The position numbers were made by a program, and so were the translations under genes. From Saccoglossus kowalevskii (lineage: Eukaryota; Hemichordata; Enteropneusta; Harrimaniidae), in contig NW_003152870.1 of NCBI RefSeq assembly GCF_000003605.2, forward strand, positions 1 to 21,032: 21,032 nucleotides of DNA, written 5' to 3'. Under the pieces are notes generated by a model. That model ran no database searches, had not been told where the DNA came from, and saw only the letters and a program-made list of their open reading frames with translations. How positions within the stretch are numbered: position 1 is the stretch's first letter; the number at the start of each line of letters is the position of its first letter. Positions 1 through 12,970 of the stretch are shown here, piece after piece.

Positions 1-216
1 CAATAGTACACAACAGTGACATCAGTGTCATTAAACTGGACATTGATACACAACAGAGACAGCAGTGTCACTAATTGGACATTGATACACAACAGTGACA
101 TCAGTGTCAGTAAATTGGACATTAGTACACAACAGTGACATCAGTGTCACTAAATTGGATATTGATACACAACAGCGACAGCAGTGTCAATAAACTGGAC
201 ATTGATACACAACAGC

Positions 217-560
217 GACAACATCAGTGTCAATAAACTGGACATTAGTACACAACAGTGACAGCAATGTCACTAAACTGTACATTAGTATACAACAGTG
301 ACATCAGTGTCACTAAACTGGACATTGATACACAACAGCGACAGCAGTGTCACTAAACTGGACATTAGTACACAACAGCGTCAGCAGTGTCACTAAACTA
401 GACATTGATACACAACAGTGACAGCAATGTCACTAAACTGGACATTAGTACACAACAGCGACATCAGTGTCACTAAACTGGACATTAGTCTCAACAGCGA
501 CAGCAGTGCCACTAAACAGGACATTGATACACAACAGCGACAGCAGTGTCACTAAACTGG
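217..560 (+). repeat. Satellite block shared with 9662-10005
   Basis: From the 43-bp unit at 217, this block matches the array starting at 9662 (offset 9445) for about 340 bp. Shared rare variants include AAACTGTACATTAGTATAC, the 39-bp AGTCTCAAC unit, and GTGCCACTAAACAGG. I saw two differences: CAATAAACTG versus CACTAAACTG near 232, and GCGTCAG versus GCGACAG near 380. The match ends around 570, where this copy has the private sequence ACACGAGGCAG. A third related copy starts at 10424. Confidence 0.8.
257..274. other. Representative 7-bp dyad with GCAA loop
   Basis: This is one example of the inverted repeat found once per unit: AGTGACA, then GCAA, then TGTCACT. The arms are perfectly complementary over 7 bp. 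The same arrangement with TCAG in the middle is seen at 297-314. In units with CG instead of TG, one position of the stem is mismatched in this strand, but it becomes a G-T (G-U in RNA) pair in the other strand. In RNA of this strand the loop GCAA would fit the GNRA tetraloop pattern. Whether the structure forms in DNA or RNA is not shown; the complementarity is directly visible. Confidence 0.85.
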
Positions 561-576
561 ACATTGATACACGAGG

Positions 577-1049
577 CAGTGACATCAGTGTCACTAAACT
601 GGACATTAGTACACAACAGTGACATCAGTGTCACTAAACTGGACATTGATACACAACAGCGACAGCAGTGTCACTAAACTAGACATTGATACACAACAGT
701 GACAGCAATGTCACTAAACTGGACATTAGTACACAACAGCGACATCAGTGTCACTAAACGGGACATTAATACACAACAGAGACAGCAGTGTCACTAACTG
801 GACATTGATACACAACAGTGACATCAGTGTCACTAAACTGGACATTAGTACACAACAGTGACATCAGTGTCACTAAACTGGATATTGATACACAACAGCG
901 ACAGCAGTGTCACTAAACTGGACATTGATACGCAACAGCGACAGCAGTGTCAATACACTGGACATTGATACACAACAGCGACAACCTCAGTGTCACTAAA
1001 CTGGACATTAGTACACAACAGTGGCAGCAGTGTCACTAAACTGGACATT
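577..1049 (+). repeat. 473-bp satellite block identical to 17146-17618
   Basis: Reading both copies base by base at offset 16,569, I found no difference over 473 bp. The shared private variants are strong: CGGGACATTAATAC (759 and 17328), GATACGCAAC, CAATACACTGG, the 43-bp unit with ACCTCAG (980 and 17549), and CAGTGGCAGCAG. Sequence diverges immediately on both sides. The copy carries the 43-bp subtype otherwise found only right of 11.9 kb, so it looks like right-hand sequence sitting in the left part of the array. Confidence 0.85.
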
Positions 1050-2749
1050 GATACACAACAGTGACATCAGTGTCACTAAACTGGACATTAGTACACAACA
1101 GCGACAGCAGTGTCGCTAAACTGGACATTGATACACAACAGCGACAGCAATGTCACTAAACTGGACATTGATACAGAACAGCGACAGCAGTGACAATAAA
1201 CTGGACATTGATACACAACAGCGACAACATCAGTGTCACTAAACTGGACATTAGTACACAACAGTGACAGCAATGTCACTAAACTGTACATTAGTACTCA
1301 ACAGTGACTTCAGTGTCACTAAACTGGACATTGATACACAACAGCAACAGCAGTGTCACTAAACTGGACATTGATACACAACAGTGACATCAGTGTCACT
1401 AAACTGGACATTAGTACACAGCAGTGACATCAGTGTCACCAAACTGGACATTGATACACAACAGCGACAGCAGTGTCACTAAACTAGACATTGATACACA
1501 ACAGTGACAGCAATGTCACTAAACTGGACATTAGTACACAACAGCGACATCAGTGTCACTAAACTGGACATTGATACACAACAGAGACAGCAGTGTCACT
1601 AACTGGACATTGATACACAACAGTGACATCAGTGTCACTAAACTGGACATTAGTACACAACAGTGACATCAGTGTCACTAAACTGGATATTGATACACAA
1701 CAGCGACAGCAGTGTCACTAAACTGGACATTGATACACAACAGCGACAGCAATGTCACTAAACTGGACATTGATACACAACAGCGAGAGCAGTGTCAATA
1801 AACTGGACATTGATACACAACAGCGACAACATCAGTGTCACTAAACTGGACATTAGTACACAACAGTGACAGCAATGTCACTAAACTGGACATTAGTACA
1901 CAACAGCGACAGCAGTGTCACTAAACTGGACATTGATACACAACAGTGACATCAGTGTCACTAAACTGGACATTAGTACACAGCAGTGACATCAGTGTCA
2001 CTAAACTGGACATTGATACACAACAGCGACATCAGTGTCACTAAACTAGACATTGATACACAACAGTGACAGCAATGTCACTAAACTGGACATTAGTACA
2101 CAACAGCGACATCAGTGTCACTAAACTGGACATTGATACACAACAGAGACAGCAGTGTCACTAACTGGACATTGATACACAACAGTGACATCAGTGACAC
2201 TAAACTGGACATTAGTACACAACAGTGACATCAGTGTCACTAAACTGGATATTGATACACAACAGCGACAGCAGTGTCACTAAACTGGACATTGATACAC
2301 AACAGCGACAGCAATGTCACTAAACTGGACATTGATACACAACAGCGACAGCAGTGTCAATAAACTGGACATTGATACACAACAGCGACAACATCAGTGT
2401 CACTAAACTGGACATTAGTACACAACAGTGACAGCAATGTCACTAAACTGTACATTAGTCACAACAGCGACAGCAGTGTCACTAAACTGGACATTGATAC
2501 ATAACAGCGACAGCAGTGTCACTAAACTGGACATTGATACACAACAGTGACATCAGTGTCACTAAACTGGACATTAGTACACAACAGTGACATCAGTGTC
2601 ACTAAACTGGACATTGATACACACAGCGACAGCAGTGTCACTAAACTAGACATTGATACACAACATGACAGCAATGTCCCTAAACTGGACATTAGTACAC
2701 AACAGCGACATCAGTGTCACTAAACTGGACATTAGTCACAACAGCGACA

Positions 2750-4555
2750 GCAGTGCCACTAAACAGGACATTGATACACAACAGCGACAGCAGTGTCACT
2801 AAACTGGGTATTGATACACAACAGCGACATCAGTGTCACTAAACTGGACATTGGTACACAACAGTGACAGCAGTGTCACTAAACTGGACATTAGTACACA
2901 ACAGTGACATCAGTGTCACTAAACTGGACATTGATACACAACAGTGGCAGCCATGTCACTAAACTGGACATTAGTACACAACAGCGACAGCAGTGTCACT
3001 AAACTGGTCATTGACACACAACAGTGACAGCAATGTCACTAAACTAGACATTGATACACAACAGTGACAGCAGAGTCACTAAGCTGGACATTAGTACACA
3101 ACAGTGACATCAGTGTCACTAAACTAGACATTGATACACAACAGCGACATCAGTGTCACTAAACTGGACATTGGTACACAACAGTGACAGCAGTGTCACT
3201 CAACTGGACATTAGTACACAACAGTGACATCAGTGTCACTAAACTGGACATTGGTACACAACAGTGACAGCAATGTCACTAAACCGGACATTAGTACACA
3301 ACAACGACAGCAATGTCACTAAACTGGACATTGGTACACAACAGCGACATCAGTGTCACTAAACTGGACATTGATACACAACAGCGACAGCAGTGTCACT
3401 AAACTGGACATTGATACACAACAGTGACAGCAATGTCACTAGACTGGACATTAGTACACAACAGCGGCAGCAGTGTCACTAAACTGGACATTGATACACA
3501 ACAGTGACATCAGTGTCACTAAACTGGACATTAGTACACAACAGTGACATCAGTGTCACTAAACTGGACATTGATACACAGCAGCGACAGCAGTGTCACT
3601 AAACTAGACATTGATACACAACAGTGACAGCAATGTCACTAAACTGGACATTAGTACACAACAGCGACATCAGTGTCACTAAACTGGACATTAGTCACAA
3701 CAGCGACAGCAGTGTCACTAAACTGGACATTGATACACAACAGTGACATCAGTGTCACTAAACTGGACATTAGTACACAACAGTGACATCAGTGTCACTA
3801 AACTGGATATTGATACAGAACAGCGACAGCAGTGTCACTAAACTGGACATTAGTACACAATAGTGACAGCAGTGTCACTAAACTGGACATTGATACACAA
3901 CAGCGACAGCAGTGTCACTAAACTGGACATTAGTACAGAACAGTGACAGCAGTTTCACTAAACTGGACATTGATACACAACAGCGACAGCAGTGTCACTA
4001 AACTGGACATTGGTACACAACAGTGACAGCAGTGTCACTAAACTGGACATTGATACACAACAGCGACAGCAGTGTCACTAAACTGGACATTGATACACAA
4101 CAGTGACAACAATGTCACTAAACTGGACATTAGTACACAACAGTGACAGCAATGTCACTAAACTGGACATTGATACACAACAGTCACATCAGTGTCACTA
4201 AACTGGACATTGATACACAAAAGCGACAGCAATGTCACTAAACTGGACATTGATACACAACAGTGACATCAGTGTCACTAAACTGGACATTGATACACAA
4301 CAGTGACATCAGTGTCACTAAACTGGACATTAGTACACAACAGTGACATCAGTGTCACTAAACTGGACATTGATACACAACAGCGACAGCAGTGTCACTA
4401 AACTGGGCATTGATACACAACAGTGACATCAGTGTCACTAAACCGGACATTAGTACACAACAGTGACATCAGTTTCACTAAACTGGACATTGATACACAA
4501 CAGCGACAGCAGTGTCACTAAACTGGACATTGATACACAACAGTGACAGCAATGT
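2750..4555 (+). repeat. Register-stable stretch of the array, with local GG-type units
   Basis: Across this stretch the 40-bp register holds with a single visible length change, the 39-bp AGTCACAAC unit near 3691, and no 43-bp unit occurs between 2387 and 4863. Between 2850 and 3335 the variant ATTGGTAC appears four times (2850, 3170, 3250, 3330). I count about nine more over the rest of the array. The stretch therefore looks like a distinct local lineage. Its right end (from 4113) overlaps a block shared with the far right of the array. There is nothing else in it. Confidence 0.6.
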
Positions 4556-4788
4556 CAGTAACTGGACATTAGTACACAACAGCGACAGCAGTGTCACTAA
4601 ACAGGACATTGATACACAACAGTGACATCAGTGTCACTAAACTGGACATTAGTACACAACAGTGACATGAGTGTCACTAAACTAGACATTTTTACACAAC
4701 AGCGACATCAGTGTCACTAAACTGGACATTAGTCACAACAGCGACAGCAGTGTCACTAAACTGGACATTGATACACAACAGCGACAGC
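4113..4788 (+). repeat. Satellite block shared with 18040-18715 and 13.7-14.4 kb
   Basis: This 676-bp block recurs at offset 13,927 with two differences that I could see, both C to T changes in the far copy (GTCATTAAAC near 18444 and 18643). Diagnostic variants in order are CAGTCACATCAG, ACACAAAAGCGAC, CTGGGCATTG, AACCGGACATTAG, CAGTTTCAC, GTCAGTAACTGG, GACATGAGTG and AGACATTTTTAC. A third copy starts near 13,786. It has one extra 40-bp unit between GACATGAGTG and AGACATTTTT, so that marker pair is 9647 rather than 9607 bp away from this copy. Confidence 0.85.
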
Positions 4789-6290
4789 AATGTCACTAAA
4801 CTGGACATTGATACACAACAGCGACAGCAGTGTCAATAAACTGGACATTGATACACAACAGCGACAACATCAGTGTCACTAAACTGGACATTAGTACACA
4901 ACAGTGACAGCAATGTCACTAAACTGTACATTAGTACACAACAGTGACATCAGTGTCACTAAACTGGACATTGATACACAACAGCGACAGCAGTGTCACT
5001 AAACTGGACATTAGTACACAACAGCGACAGCAGTGTCACTAAACTAGACTTTGATACACAACAGTAACAGCAATGTCACTAAACTGGACATTAGTTCACA
5101 ACAGCCACATCAGTGTCACTAAACTAGACATTGATACACAACAGTGACAGCAATGTCACTAAACTGGACGTTAGTACACAACAGCGACAAGAGTGTCACT
5201 AAACTGGACATTGATACACAACAGAGACAGCAGTGTCACTAACTGGACATTGATACACAACAGTTACATCAGTGTCACTAAACTGGACATTAGTACACAA
5301 CAGTGACATCAGTGGCACTAAACTGGATATTGATACACAACAGCGACAGCAGTGTCACTAAACTGGACATTGATACACAACAGCGACAGCAATGTCACTA
5401 AACTGGACATTGATACACAACAGCGACAGCAGTGTCAATAAACTGGACATTGATACACAACAGCGACAACATCAGTGTCACTAAACTGGACATTAGTACA
5501 CAACAGTGACAGCAATGTCACTAAACTGTACATTAGTATACAACAGTGACATCAGTGTCACTAAACTGGACATTGATACACAACAGCGACAGCAGTGTCA
5601 CTAAAGTGGACATTGATACACAACAGCGACAGCAGTGTCACTAAACTGGACATTGATACACAACAGCGACAGCAGTGTCACTAAACTGGACATTGACACA
5701 CAACAGCGACAGCAGTGTCACTAAACTGGACATTGATACACAACAGCGACAGCAGTGTCACTAAACTGGACATTGATACACAACAGCGACAGCAGTGTCA
5801 CTAAACTGGACATTAGTACACAACAGCGACAGCAGTGTCACTAAACTAGACATTGATACACAACAGTGACAGCAATGTCACTAAACTGGACATTAGTACA
5901 CAACAGCGACATCAGTGTCACTAAACTGGACATTAGTCACAACAGCGAGAGCAGTGCCACTAAACAGGACATTGATACACAACAGCGACAGCAGTGTCAC
6001 TAAACTGGACATTGATACACAACAGTGACATCAGTGTCACTAAACTGGACATTAGTACACAACAGTGACATCAGTTTCACTAAACTGGACATTGATACAC
6101 AACAGCGACAGCAGTGTCACTAAACTGGACATTGATACACAACAGTGACAGCAATGTCACTAAACTGGACATTAGTACACAACAGCGACAGCAGTGTCAC
6201 TAAACTGGACATTGATACACAACAGTGACATCAGTGTCACTAAACTGGACATTAGTACACAACAGTGACATCAGTGTCACTAAACTGGAC

Positions 6291-7887
6291 ATTGATACAC
6301 AACAGCGACAGCAGTGTCACTAAACTAGACATTGATACACAACAGTGACAGCAATGTCACTAAACTGGACATTAGTACACAACAGCGACATCAGTGTCAC
6401 TAAACTGGACATTAGTCACAACAGCGACAGCAGTGTCACTAAACTGGACATTGATACACAACAGTGACATCAGTGTCACTAAACTGGACATTAGTACACA
6501 ACAGTGACATCAGTGTCACTAAACTGGATATTGATACACAACAGCGACAGCAGTGTCACTAACTGGACATTAGTACACAATAGTGACAGCAGTGTCACTA
6601 AACTGGACATTGATACACAACAGCGACAGCAGTGTCACAAAACTGGACATTAGTACAGAACAGTGACAGCAGTTTCACTAAACTGGACATTGATACACAA
6701 CAGCGACAGCAGTGTCACTGAAGTGGACATTGGTACACAACAGTGACAGCAGTGTCACTAAAGTGGACATTGATACACAACAGCGACAGCAGTGTCACTA
6801 AACTGGACATTGATAAACAACAGTGACAGCAATGTCACTAAACTGGACATTAGTACACAACAGTGACAGCAATGTCACTAAACTGGACATTGATACACAA
6901 CAGTCACATCAGTGTCACTAAACTGGACATTGATACACAAAAGCGACAGCAATGTCACAAAACTGGACATTGATACACAACAGTGACATCAGTGTCACTA
7001 AACTGGACATTGATACACAACATCGACAGCAGTGTCACTAAACCCGACATTAGTACACAACAGTGACAGCAATTTCACTAAACTGGACATTGATACACAA
7101 CAGTGACATCAATGTCACTAAATTGGACATTGATACACAACAGCGACAGCAGTGTCACTAAACTGGACGTTGATACACAACAGCGACAACAGTGTCACTA
7201 ATCTGGACATTAGTACACAACAGCGACAGCAGTGTCACTAAACTGGACATTAGTACACAACAGTGACAACAGTTTCACTAAACTGGACATTGATACACAA
7301 CAGCGACAGCAGTGTCACTAAACTGGACATTGATACACAACAGTGACAGCAATGTCACTAAACTGGACATTAGTAGACAACAGCGACAGCAGTGTCACTA
7401 AACTGGACATTGATACACAACAGTGACATCAGTGTCACTAAACTGGACATTAGTACACAGCAGTGACATCAGTGTCACTAAACTAGACATTGATACACAA
7501 CAGTGACAGCAATGTCACTAAACTGGACATTAGTACACAACAGCGACATCAGTGTCACTAAACTGGACATTGATACACAACAGAGACAGCAGTGTCACTA
7601 ACTGGACATTGATACACAACAGTGACATCAGTGTCACTAAACTGGACATTAGTATACAACAGTGACATCAGTGTCACTAAACTGGATATTGATACACAAC
7701 AGCGACAGCAGTGTCACTAAACTGGACATTGATACACAACAGCGACAGCAATGTCACTAAACTGGACATTGATACACCACAGCGACAGCAGTGTCAATAA
7801 ACTGGACATTGATACACAACAGCGACAACATCAGTGTCACTATACTGGACATTAGTACACAACAGTGACAGCAATGTCACTAAACTG
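6291..7887 (+). repeat. Large duplicated satellite block, copy 1 (~1.6 kb)
   Basis: This block matches 8290-9725. From 6291 to 6983 the offset is 1999, with about three differences (near 6815, 6957 and 8467). From 7144 onward the offset is 1839, because 160 bp (four units, 6984-7143) are absent from the second copy. The offset falls to 1838 after a one-base deletion near 9447. Shared markers include ACACAATAGTGAC, CACTGAAGTGG, ACACAAAAGCGAC, ACGTTGATAC, CTAATCTGG and AGTAGACAAC. The four extra units contain AAACCCGACATT and CAATTTCAC, variants also seen near 16.73 kb and 18.89 kb. Confidence 0.85.
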
Positions 7888-8289
7888 GACATTGATACAC
7901 AACAGCGACAGCAGTGTCACTAAATTGTACGTTGATACACAACAGCGACAACAGTGTCACTAATCTGGACATTAGTACACAACAGCGACAGCAGTGTCAC
8001 TAAACTGGACATTAGTACACAACAGTGACATCAGTTTCATTAAACTGGACATTGATACACAACAGCGACAGCAGTGTCACTAAACTGGACATTGATACAC
8101 AACAGTGACAGCAATGTCACTAAACTGGACATTAGTACACAACAGCGACATCAGTGTCACTAAACTGGACATTGATACACAACAGAGACAGCAGTGTCAC
8201 TAACTGGACATTGATACACAACAGTGACATCAGTGTCACTAAACTGGACATTAGTACACAACAGTGACATCAGTGTCACTAAACTGGAT

Positions 8290-9725
8290 ATTGATACACA
8301 ACAGCGACAGCAGTGTCACTAAACTAGACATTGATACACAACAGTGACAGCAATGTCACTAAACTGGACATTAGTACACAACAGCGACATCAGTGTCACT
8401 AAACTGGACATTAGTCACAACAGCGACAGCAGTGTCACTAAACTGGACATTGATACACAACAGTGATATCAGTGTCACTAAACTGGACATTAGTACACAA
8501 CAGTGACATCAGTGTCACTAAACTGGATATTGATACACAACAGCGACAGCAGTGTCACTAACTGGACATTAGTACACAATAGTGACAGCAGTGTCACTAA
8601 ACTGGACATTGATACACAACAGCGACAGCAGTGTCACAAAACTGGACATTAGTACAGAACAGTGACAGCAGTTTCACTAAACTGGACATTGATACACAAC
8701 AGCGACAGCAGTGTCACTGAAGTGGACATTGGTACACAACAGTGACAGCAGTGTCACTAAAGTGGACATTGATACACAACAGCGACAGCAGTGTCACTAA
8801 ACTGGACATTGATACACAACAGTGACAGCAATGTCACTAAACTGGACATTAGTACACAACAGTGACAGCAATGTCACTAAACTGGACATTGATACACAAC
8901 AGTCACATCAGTGTCACTAAACTGGACATTGATACACAAAAGCGACAGCAATGTCACTAAACTGGACATTGATACACAACAGCGACAGCAGTGTCACTAA
9001 ACTGGACGTTGATACACAACAGCGACAACAGTGTCACTAATCTGGACATTAGTACACAACAGCGACAGCAGTGTCACTAAACTGGACATTAGTACACAAC
9101 AGTGACAACAGTTTCACTAAACTGGACATTGATACACAACAGCGACAGCAGTGTCACTAAACTGGACATTGATACACAACAGTGACAGCAATGTCACTAA
9201 ACTGGACATTAGTAGACAACAGCGACAGCAGTGTCACTAAACTGGACATTGATACACAACAGTGACATCAGTGTCACTAAACTGGACATTAGTACACAGC
9301 AGTGACATCAGTGTCACTAAACTAGACATTGATACACAACAGTGACAGCAATGTCACTAAACTGGACATTAGTACACAACAGCGACATCAGTGTCACTAA
9401 ACTGGACATTGATACACAACAGAGACAGCAGTGTCACTAACTGGACATGATACACAACAGTGACATCAGTGTCACTAAACTGGACATTAGTACACAACAG
9501 TGACATCAGTGGCACTAAACTGGATATTGATACACAACAGCAACAGCAGTGTCACTAAACTGGACATTGATGCACAACAGCGACAGCAATGTCACTAAAC
9601 TGGACATTGATACACAACAGCGACAGCAGTGTCAATAAACTGGACATTGATACACAACAGCGACAACATCAGTGTCACTAAACTGGACATTAGTACACAA
9701 CAGTGACAGCAATGTCACTAAACTG
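8290..9725 (+). repeat. Large duplicated satellite block, copy 2 (~1.4 kb)
   Basis: This is the second copy of the block at 6291-7887, shorter by 160 bp near 8982 and by one T near 9447. About 400 bp of array (7888-8289) separate the two copies, so together they resemble an imperfect tandem duplication with a period near 1.84-2.0 kb. Its right end runs directly into the 762-bp duplication that follows. Confidence 0.85.
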
Positions 9726-10330
9726 TACATTAGTATACAACAGTGACATCAGTGTCACTAAACTGGACATTGATACACAACAGCGACAGCAGTGTCACTA
9801 AACTGGACATTAGTACACAACAGCGACAGCAGTGTCACTAAACTAGACATTGATACACAACAGTGACAGCAATGTCACTAAACTGGACATTAGTACACAA
9901 CAGCGACATCAGTGTCACTAAACTGGACATTAGTCTCAACAGCGACAGCAGTGCCACTAAACAGGACATTGATACACAACAGCGACAGCAGTGTCACTAA
10001 ACTGGACATTGATACACAATAGAGACATCAGTGTCACTAAACTGGACATTAGTACACAACAGTGACATCAGTTTCACTAAACTGGACATTGATACACAAC
10101 AGTGACAGCAATGTCACTAAACTGGACATTAGTACACAACAGCGACAGCAGTGTCACTAAACTGGACATTGATACACAACAGTGACATCAGTGTCACTAA
10201 ACTGGACATTAGTACACAACAGTGACATCAGTGTCACTAAACTGGACATTGATACACAACAGTGACAGCAATGTCACTAAACTGGACATTAGTACACAAC
10301 AGCGACATCAGTGTCACTAAACTGGACATT
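9569..10330 (+). repeat. 762-bp higher-order unit, first copy (19 units)
   Basis: The rare variant GATGCACAAC occurs only at 9569 and 10331, exactly 762 bp apart, and the 43-bp units at 9662 and 10424 have the same spacing. The value equals 19 units of 40, plus 3 for one 43-bp unit, minus 1 for the AGTCTCAAC 39-bp unit. Further shared markers are CTGTACATTAGTATAC and GTGCCACTAAACAGG. A small difference is CACAATAGAGACATC near 10016 in this copy. Confidence 0.85.
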
Positions 10331-11132
10331 GATGCACAACAGCGACAGCAATGTCACTAAACTGGACATTGATACACAACAGCGACAGCAGTGTCAATAA
10401 ACTGGACATTGATACACAACAGCGACAACATCAGTGTCACTAAACTGGACATTAGTACACAACAGTGACAGCAATGTCACTAAACTGTACATTAGTATAC
10501 AACAGTGACATCAGTGTCACTAAACTGGACATTGATACACAACAGCGACAGCAGTGTCACTAAACTGGACATTAGTACACAACAGCGACAGCAGTGTCAC
10601 TAAACCAGACATTGATACAAAACAGTGACAGCAATGTCACTAAACTGGACATTAGTACACAACAGCGACATCAGTGTCACTAAACTGGACATTAGTCTCA
10701 ACAGCGACAGCAGTGCCACTAAACAGGACATTGATACACAACAGCGACAGCAGTGTCACTAAACTGGACATTGATACACAACAGTGACATCAGTGTCACT
10801 AAACTGGACATTAGTACACAACAGTGACATCAGTTTCACTAAACTGGACATTGATACACAACAGCGACAGCAGTGTCACTAAACTGGACATTGATACACA
10901 ACAGTGACAGCAATGTCACTAAACTGGACATTAGTACACAACAGCGACAGCAGTGTCACTAAACTGGACATTGATACACAACAGTGACATCAGTGTCACT
11001 AAACTGGACATTAGTACACAACAGTGACATCAGTGTCACTAAACTGGACATTGATACACAACAGTGACAGCAATGTCACTAAACTGGACATTAGTACACA
11101 ACAGCGACATCAGTGTCACTAAACTGGACATT
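10331..11132 (+). repeat. 762-bp higher-order unit, second copy with one extra unit
   Basis: This copy follows the 762-bp unit directly and repeats its marker order. It carries one additional 40-bp unit after the CAGTTTCAC variant near 10,834: a CGACAGCAG unit lies between CAGTTTCAC and the GCAATG unit, whereas the first copy lacks it. The pattern is a tandem duplication followed by gain or loss of one unit. The right limit is approximate. Confidence 0.75.
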
Positions 11133-12970
11133 GATACACAACAGAGACAGCAGTGTCACTAACTGGACATTGATACACAACAGTGACATCAGTGTCACTA
11201 AACTGGACATTAGTACACAACAGTGACATCAGTGTCACTAAACTGGATATTGATACACAACAGCGACAGCAGTGTCACTAAACTGGACATTGATACACAA
11301 CAGCGACAGCAATGTCACTAAACTGGACATTGATACACAACAGCGAGAGCAGTGTCAATAAACTGGACATTGATACACAACAGCGACAACATCAGTGTCA
11401 CTAAACTGGACATTAGTACACAACAGTGACAGCAATGTCACTAAACTGGACATTAATACACAGCAGTGACATCAGTGTCACTAAACTGGACATTGATACA
11501 CAACAGTGACATCAGTGTCACTAAACTGGACATTAATACACAGCAGTGACATCAGTGTCACTAAACTGGACATTGATACACAACAGCGACAGCAGTGTCA
11601 CTAAACTAGACATTGATACACAACAGTGACAGCAATGTCACTAAACTGGACATTAGTACACAACAGCGACATCAGTGTCACTAAACTGGACATTGATACA
11701 CAACAGAGTCAGCAGTGTCACTAACTGGACATGATACACAACAGTGACATCAGTGTCACTAAACTGGACATTAGTACACAACAGTAACATCAGTGTCACT
11801 AAACTGGACATTGATACACAACAGCGACAGCAGTGTCACTAAACTGGACATTGATACACAACAGCGACAGCGGTGTCACTAAACTGGACATTGATACACA
11901 ACAGCGATAGCGGTGTCAATACACTGGACATTGATACACAACAGCGACAACCTCAGTGTCACTAAACTGGACATTAGTACACAACAGCGACAGCAGTGTC
12001 ACTAAACTAGACATTGATACACAACAGTGACAGCAATGTCACTAAACTGGACATTAGTACACAACAGCGACAGCAGTGCCACTAAACAGGACATTGATAC
12101 ACAACAGCGACAGCAGTGTCACTAAACTGAACATTGATACACAACAGTGACATCAGTGTCACTAAACTGGACATTAGTACACAACAGTGACATCAGTTTC
12201 ACTAAACTGGACATTGATACACAACAGCGACAGCAGTGTCACTAAACTGGACATTGATACACAACAGTGACAGCAATGTCACTAAACTGGACATTAGTAC
12301 ACAACAGCGACAGCAGTGTCACTAAACTGGACATTGATACACAACAGTGACATCAGTGTCACTAAACTGGACATTAGTACACAACAGTGACATCAGTGTC
12401 ACTAAACTGGACATTGATACACAACAGCGACAGCAGTGTCACTAAACTAGACATTGATACACAACAGTGACAGCAATGTCACTAAACTGGACATTAGTAC
12501 ACAACAGCGACGTCAGTGTCACTAAACTGGACATTAGTCACAACAGCGACAGCAGTGTCACTAAACTGGACATTGATACACAACAGTGACATCAGTGTCA
12601 CTAAACTGGACATTAGTACAAAATAGTGACAGCAGTGTCACTAAACTGGACATTGACACACAACAGCGACAGCAGTGTCACTAAACTGGACATTAGTACA
12701 GAACAGTGACAGCAATGTCACTAAACTGGACATTGATACACAACAGCGACAGCAGTGTCACTAAACTGGACATTGGTACACAACAGTGACAGCAGTGTCA
12801 CTAAACTGGACATTGATACACAACAGCGACAGCAGTGTCACTAAACTGGACATTGGTACACAACAGCGACAGCAGTGTCACTAAACTGGACATTGATACA
12901 CAACAGCGACATCAGTGTCACTAAACTGGACATTGATACACAACAGAGACAGCAGTGTCACTAACTGGAC

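Noticed and set aside
1088-1291. A 67-codon open frame on the reverse strand
   Set aside because: It lies wholly inside the satellite. The reverse strand reads CCA GTT TAG TGA once per three units in this frame. Here one unit (near 1190-1200, GTGACAATAAAC) happens to have lost both stops, so the frame runs through. The protein is a repeat translation with no domain, signal or ribosome/start context, and no similar frame is kept elsewhere in ~20 kb.
12506-12517. CRE-like site (GACGTCAG) in one unit
   Set aside because: It is a single A to G change from the usual GACATCAG in one copy only. An isolated 8-base match among hundreds of units is expected by chance.
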